Below are positions 61,107 through 64,000 of a DNA stretch of 64,000 nt, one piece after another. The position numbers and the translations under genes are program-made. Numbering within the stretch: the stretch's first letter is position 1; the number at the start of each line of letters is the position of its first letter. A model generated the notes under the pieces. It was not told where the DNA came from. It did no database searches and saw only the letters and a program-made list of their open reading frames with translations. The DNA comes from Euglena gracilis (taxonomy: Eukaryota > Euglenida > Euglenophyceae > Euglenales), in NCBI GenBank assembly GCA_039621445.1, contig CP154956.1, positions 16,993,562-17,057,561 of the forward strand, in the 5' to 3' direction.

Positions 61107-63378
61107 GCAGCCTCCAACTATGTGGTGCCCCTGGGGGCATACGGTTGGATCAGGGGTGGGGGGGCAATTTTTTTTGCGTTATTGATGGAGAAGGGTTAGG
61201 GTTAGGAGTTCAGCCTAGCTTTAGGCCTAAATTGTACACCTAACACTGATCTATAAGTTACGCCTAAAATGAGGGCGAACTCCTAACCCTAACCCTTTCC
61301 CATAATTAACCCAAAAGTTTCCCCGACCCCCCCTGATCCATCTACATGCCCCCTGGGGGGCATAGAGTTGGAGGCTGCCATATATACATGTGTATATATA
61401 TGTACGGCAAGTGTTAAATTTAGTACCCCCGGGGGGTACTAAACTTGACACCACGTTGGGCACGGGTTATGGTTAGGGTGAGGGTAAGGGTTAGCGTAGC
61501 CCGTGCCCAACCTGGTGTCAAATTTTACCCCCCCCCCGGGGGGTACTAAATTTGACACTTGCCGTATATATATGCATATGTACATAAATACATATATGTA
61601 TATATGTATGTCTGTTTGTCTGTCTGTCTATTCTTGGGTTGCACGACATCAAGAAAGGGCAAACTAATCCCACAGACAGGGATGTACGGGAAGCCCTTTG
61701 ATGAGGGGTTGGGATCCCTCCTCCTGCGTCGAAACGGTAAGGGAACGGGAAAATTTTCTGTTCTGGAGAAGGTCAAAGGCAGGATTCCAGGCCAAATTTT
61801 TTGAAAAATCTAAAGAAAAATGATTTTTCTTTGAAATACATCGAAAAATGCTATTTCTTTGAATTTGAAAAATTTGAACATTTTATATTTTTTCATGTGG
61901 AAAGCACCAAAACATCCAAAAATGTGCAACATGCTGAAAAGTGAGGGGAAATGGGCATTTTTTTTGCCCATTTTTCCCTCATCGCCCCATTATTTTTGCC
62001 AGTTCCGGAAGAATTGATTTGCTATTTTAGAACCTGCTAAGGAGGGGGTGGGAGCCCAAAAACCGCCCTCCCAACCTCAAGGGTGGGGGTGGTCTGGACA
62101 CCCCCGGAGTCAAATCTTCTTCAGCAACCCCCCCGCCCACCTCAAAACCGAAGAGCCCATCTGCCCCTGCCCACAGATGATGGTGACAACAAGCGTTGGA
62201 CATATTCCTGTGCGGGCACCTCACGTCCGTCATCACAGGCCAATGGTCCCGGGCATAAGTTCACTTAATGACCCTGGGGGGGGGGCACTTTATCTTGGGC
62301 CCAAAGCCATTTACTCGAAATTCATTCTCTCGTCAATACCCAAAATATATTCTCTCGTCTCAGGTTTCACGTGGAACCCCAACAATAGAATAACTGCCCG
62401 TGCCGAATTTCGTTTTAAGGACGAGTTGGAAAAAAAACAAGCAGGGGAAAGGAGGGGCCTGCCACACTTGACACACAGACAGTTGACGCCGCCGTAGACG
62501 TGGGTGAAATGACTGTAATACTTCACGATGTTGGGGTGTTTCAGCCGCTTCAACGTGGCGATACGCGCGAACGAGCTGCGCACGTTCACCCCGCCGACAG
62601 GAGGACGGACCGTCAGCAAAATAATTTGAAAAAGAGAACACAAGAGAAGCACTGCGAATCGTGATCACACAGGCCAATGGTCCCGGGCATAAGTTCACTT
62701 AATGACCCTGGGGGGGGCACTTCATCTTGGGCCCAAAGCCATTAACTCGAAATCCATTCTCTCGTCTATACCCGAAATATATTCTCTCGTCTCAGGTTTC
62801 ACATGGAACCCCAACAATAGAGTAACTGCCCGTGCCGAGTTTCGTTTTAATGACGAGTTGGGAAAAAAAAGCAGGGGAAAGGAGGGGCCTGCCACACTTG
62901 ACACACAGACAGTTGACGCCGCCGTAGACGTGGGTGAAATGACTGTAATACTTCACGATGTTCGGGTGTTTCAGCCGCTTCAACGTGGCGATACGCGCGA
63001 ACGAGCTGCGCACGTTCACCCCGCCGACAGGAGGACGGACCGTCAGCAAAATAATTTGAAAAAGAGAACACAAGAGAAGCACTGTGAATCGCAACGTAAT
63101 TTTGATTACACATATTTCCTCAAATTATCACACGGGCAGTGAACCCCGGGATTCCATGAGTTTGCCTCCAGAAAAAGCTTCTTACTCACTTTCTGGGCTG
63201 GGCGGGGGAGCAGACCGTAGCGTCCCCCTGGGCCTCGATGGGGATGACCTTCAGGGCGTAGGACCGACCGTAGTTCTCCTCGCACACGTGGTACACGCTG
63301 GACCATGTCCCGTCCGCGATGCGGGCCACGATGCGGCGCCATCGGCGGGGGCGGCGGCGGGGAGCATTGGTTTTGATC
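55266..63378 (-). CDS. Protein kinase-like protein A (probable pseudokinase), ends incomplete
   Basis: Minus-strand exons: 63190 to about 63345 (up to 63378; RIADGTWSSVYHV, YALKVIPIE, donor GTGAGT), 62898-63005 and its duplicate 62468-62575 (LKRLKHPNIVKYYSHF), about 59760-59848 (LEYCGNGTLSSYI), 58958-59006 (FALQIGSALAFVHEQ), 58142-58275 (LHGDLRPGNILV, LKLTCFGSPLWLE), about 57189-57332 ([11 protein letters not shown]...SYDMW), 56583-56683 ([17 protein letters not shown]) and about 55266-55416 (LLERDPDTRITALEAL). Subdomains I-XI are covered. The ATP-site lysine is kept. The alpha-C Glu position is R, HRD is HGD, DFG is CFG; the catalytic-loop Asn is kept, unlike gene B. The hinge/alpha-E exon of gene B is here split by an extra intron. 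The C-terminal stop was not located. NEK-like overall. Confidence 0.8.
59101..59166. repeat. 65-bp dispersed repeat, copy 2
   Basis: TTAGTTGCACTAAGGCTTCT, then TGTTTATGGCCGGCGCT and GGCCCAGTTTG. Partner of 47283-47348. It lies in an intron of pseudokinase gene A. Confidence 0.82.
60168..60480. repeat. TACA/TGCA/CAGA microsatellite
   Basis: About 75 tetranucleotide units with TGCA, TACG and CAGA variants clustered at the edges, in an intron of pseudokinase gene A. Confidence 0.97.
60783..60890. mobile_element. Partial fold-back element (telomere-motif family)
   Basis: GGAAGCCATTTTTTTTACC, 'ttgtgttattgatggaatagggttagggtt', GGAGTTCGG correspond to the left arm of 61105-61380. The right arm is missing. 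Bordered by TATA repeats. Confidence 0.55.
60890..61104. repeat. TA/GA microsatellite
   Basis: Almost uninterrupted TATA with GAGAGATA and ATACATA variants; host of the fold-back elements on either side. Confidence 0.95.
61105..61380. mobile_element. Long-arm fold-back element with TTAGGG units
   Basis: Arms of about 110 bp: TGGCAGCCTCCAACTATG...GGGGCATA..., 'gttattgatggagaagggttagggttaggagttc' against its inverse ending TAGAGTTGGAGGCTGCCA. Each arm contains two telomere-type TTAGGG units. A unique loop of about 50 bp (AGCCTAGCTTTAGGCC...). Inserted in a TATA array. Confidence 0.8.
61405..61564. mobile_element. TA-flanked fold-back element, 160 bp
   Basis: Inverted ends CGGCAAGTGTTAAATTTAGT and ACTAAATTTGACACTTGCCG with poly-C/G tracts next to them, flanked by TA. 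A second nested inverted pair GTTGGGCACGGG / CCCGTGCCCAAC surrounds decayed TTAGGG-like units. Inserted in TATA repeats 25 bp from the preceding element. Confidence 0.85.
62236..63092. repeat. Tandem duplication carrying a kinase exon
   Basis: Two direct copies of about 434 bp (62236-62669 and 62670-63092), nearly identical from CAGGCCAATGGTCCCGGGCA to GAACACAAGAGAAGCACTG. Each holds a complete 108-nt exon of pseudokinase gene A with its acceptor (GCGCAG) and donor (GTGTGG). Within the exon I see one difference, a third-position change in the proline codon of HPN. Confidence 0.93.
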
Positions 63379-63429
63379 CTACCCAGAGGGGGCCTGGGCG
63401 TCGCTTAGTGACCCCCCAAGGGGTCCAGC

Positions 63430-63631
63430 CAGGGGTATTTTTCAGACCGGGGGGGAGGGGGGGTCCCTCCACCCACCCACCCCCTCGGGGGCCCCCCAGG
63501 GGGGGTCCGGGGTGACCCACTAACTTTTCCCCCGAAAAAGGCCAAAAATAGCGAAAAATGCTAAGAACAGCACCGTTTTCAAAAAATTTCGGTACCGAAA
63601 CATACCCCCCCCCCTGGACAAAAAACCCATG
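63430..63631. mobile_element. Class I MITE, 202 bp
   Basis: Left CAGGGGTATTTTTCAGACCG; right reads CATGGGTTTTTTGTCCAGGG on the other strand. Flanking 8-mers ggtccagc (63422-63429) and ggtcaagc (63632-63639) match at 7 of 8. Same family and orientation as 29186-29383. Located 52 bp beyond the first recognised exon of pseudokinase gene A. Confidence 0.85.
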
Positions 63632-64000
63632 GGTCAAGCTCAGAGATTGGAAAGTTTGGGCTGGCTGAAATGGAAAGCGGGCCGACCCTCCCCATCGTCC
63701 CACCCAAAACTGCGCCCAACCTATGGTCGAACCGGGTACCAAAACACCGAAACTGGAAAATATCCAATAAGGTGTTGTTCATGTTTGGCCTCCGAAGGCA
63801 AAAAAACCGTCCTTCATGCAGCTGGGCAGGAAAGAAAACTCGTCTGCCCCTCATTTACGGCCACCCCCCGTGGGGGGGGGGTGGTCTAAACATTAATCTT
63901 TTTTTTTACAAAAGGTAATTTAAATAGTTCTTAATAAAGTATTATCAAAATAACATCTTAAACAAAAAAAAACAAACATTGAAAGAAAGTATTCTTCCTT
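63632..64000. other. Window edge, no gene recognised
   Basis: 63640-63720 resembles 10365-10420 (GGAAAGTTTGGGCTGGCTG type). The AT-rich tail shows nothing. Further 5' exons of pseudokinase gene A may lie beyond the window. Confidence 0.3.

Overview
The window is nuclear DNA of an intron-rich eukaryote. Coding sequence occurs only as short exons with phase-compatible CAG-type acceptors. Long CA/GT, ACAT, TTA and TA microsatellites, TTAGGG units and hundreds of short poly-G/poly-C tracts fill the rest. There are no bacterial-type operons. One gene resembles a dynein regulatory complex (DRC12/CCDC153) subunit, which points to a ciliated or flagellated organism. I cannot name the lineage from sequence alone.

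All recognised genes are on the minus strand. From low to high coordinate they are: (1) RCE1, the CAAX prenyl protease 2, 1247-6524, with catalytic motifs kept and the C-terminal exon(s) not found; (2) a DRC12/CCDC153-like coiled-coil protein, 8284-12505, which reconstructs as six exons totalling 531 nt with every phase matching; (3) uridine phosphorylase, 14441-16584, C-terminal half only; (4) protein-kinase-like gene B, 25976 to about 32890; (5) its paralogue A, about 55266-63378. A and B share exon layout. Both keep the ATP-site lysine but have lost the alpha-C glutamate, the HRD arginine and the DFG aspartate, so both look like pseudokinases. Two orphan exon candidates lie at 34.4-34.6 kb and 35.4 kb.

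The rest is mostly short non-autonomous inverted-repeat elements. Class I has termini of the form CAGG...CCTG and 7-8 bp target-site duplications. I could pair both ends and duplications for ten or more copies (for example 9033-9268, 27770-28093, 29186-29383, 24950-25446, 37699-38141, 49913-50666). The pattern is hAT-like. Class II has poly-C/poly-G termini directly flanked by TA (7344-7987, 11020-11345, 24111-24460, 43227-45067, 16245-16327, 40251-40337). Related fold-back elements sit inside TA microsatellites, some carrying TTAGGG units (17.0 kb, 61.1-61.6 kb). One class I element interrupts a putative coding exon. Another has a paralogous unoccupied site inside this window. A roughly 1 kb dispersed satellite-like block occurs twice (26.6-28.2 and 41.2-42.3 kb).

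Splice donors are unusual: about half of those I could place read GTGTGN, and only two fit GTRAGT. Several donors run straight into GT microsatellites. No rRNA, tRNA, CRISPR array or intact transposase or reverse transcriptase gene was recognised.
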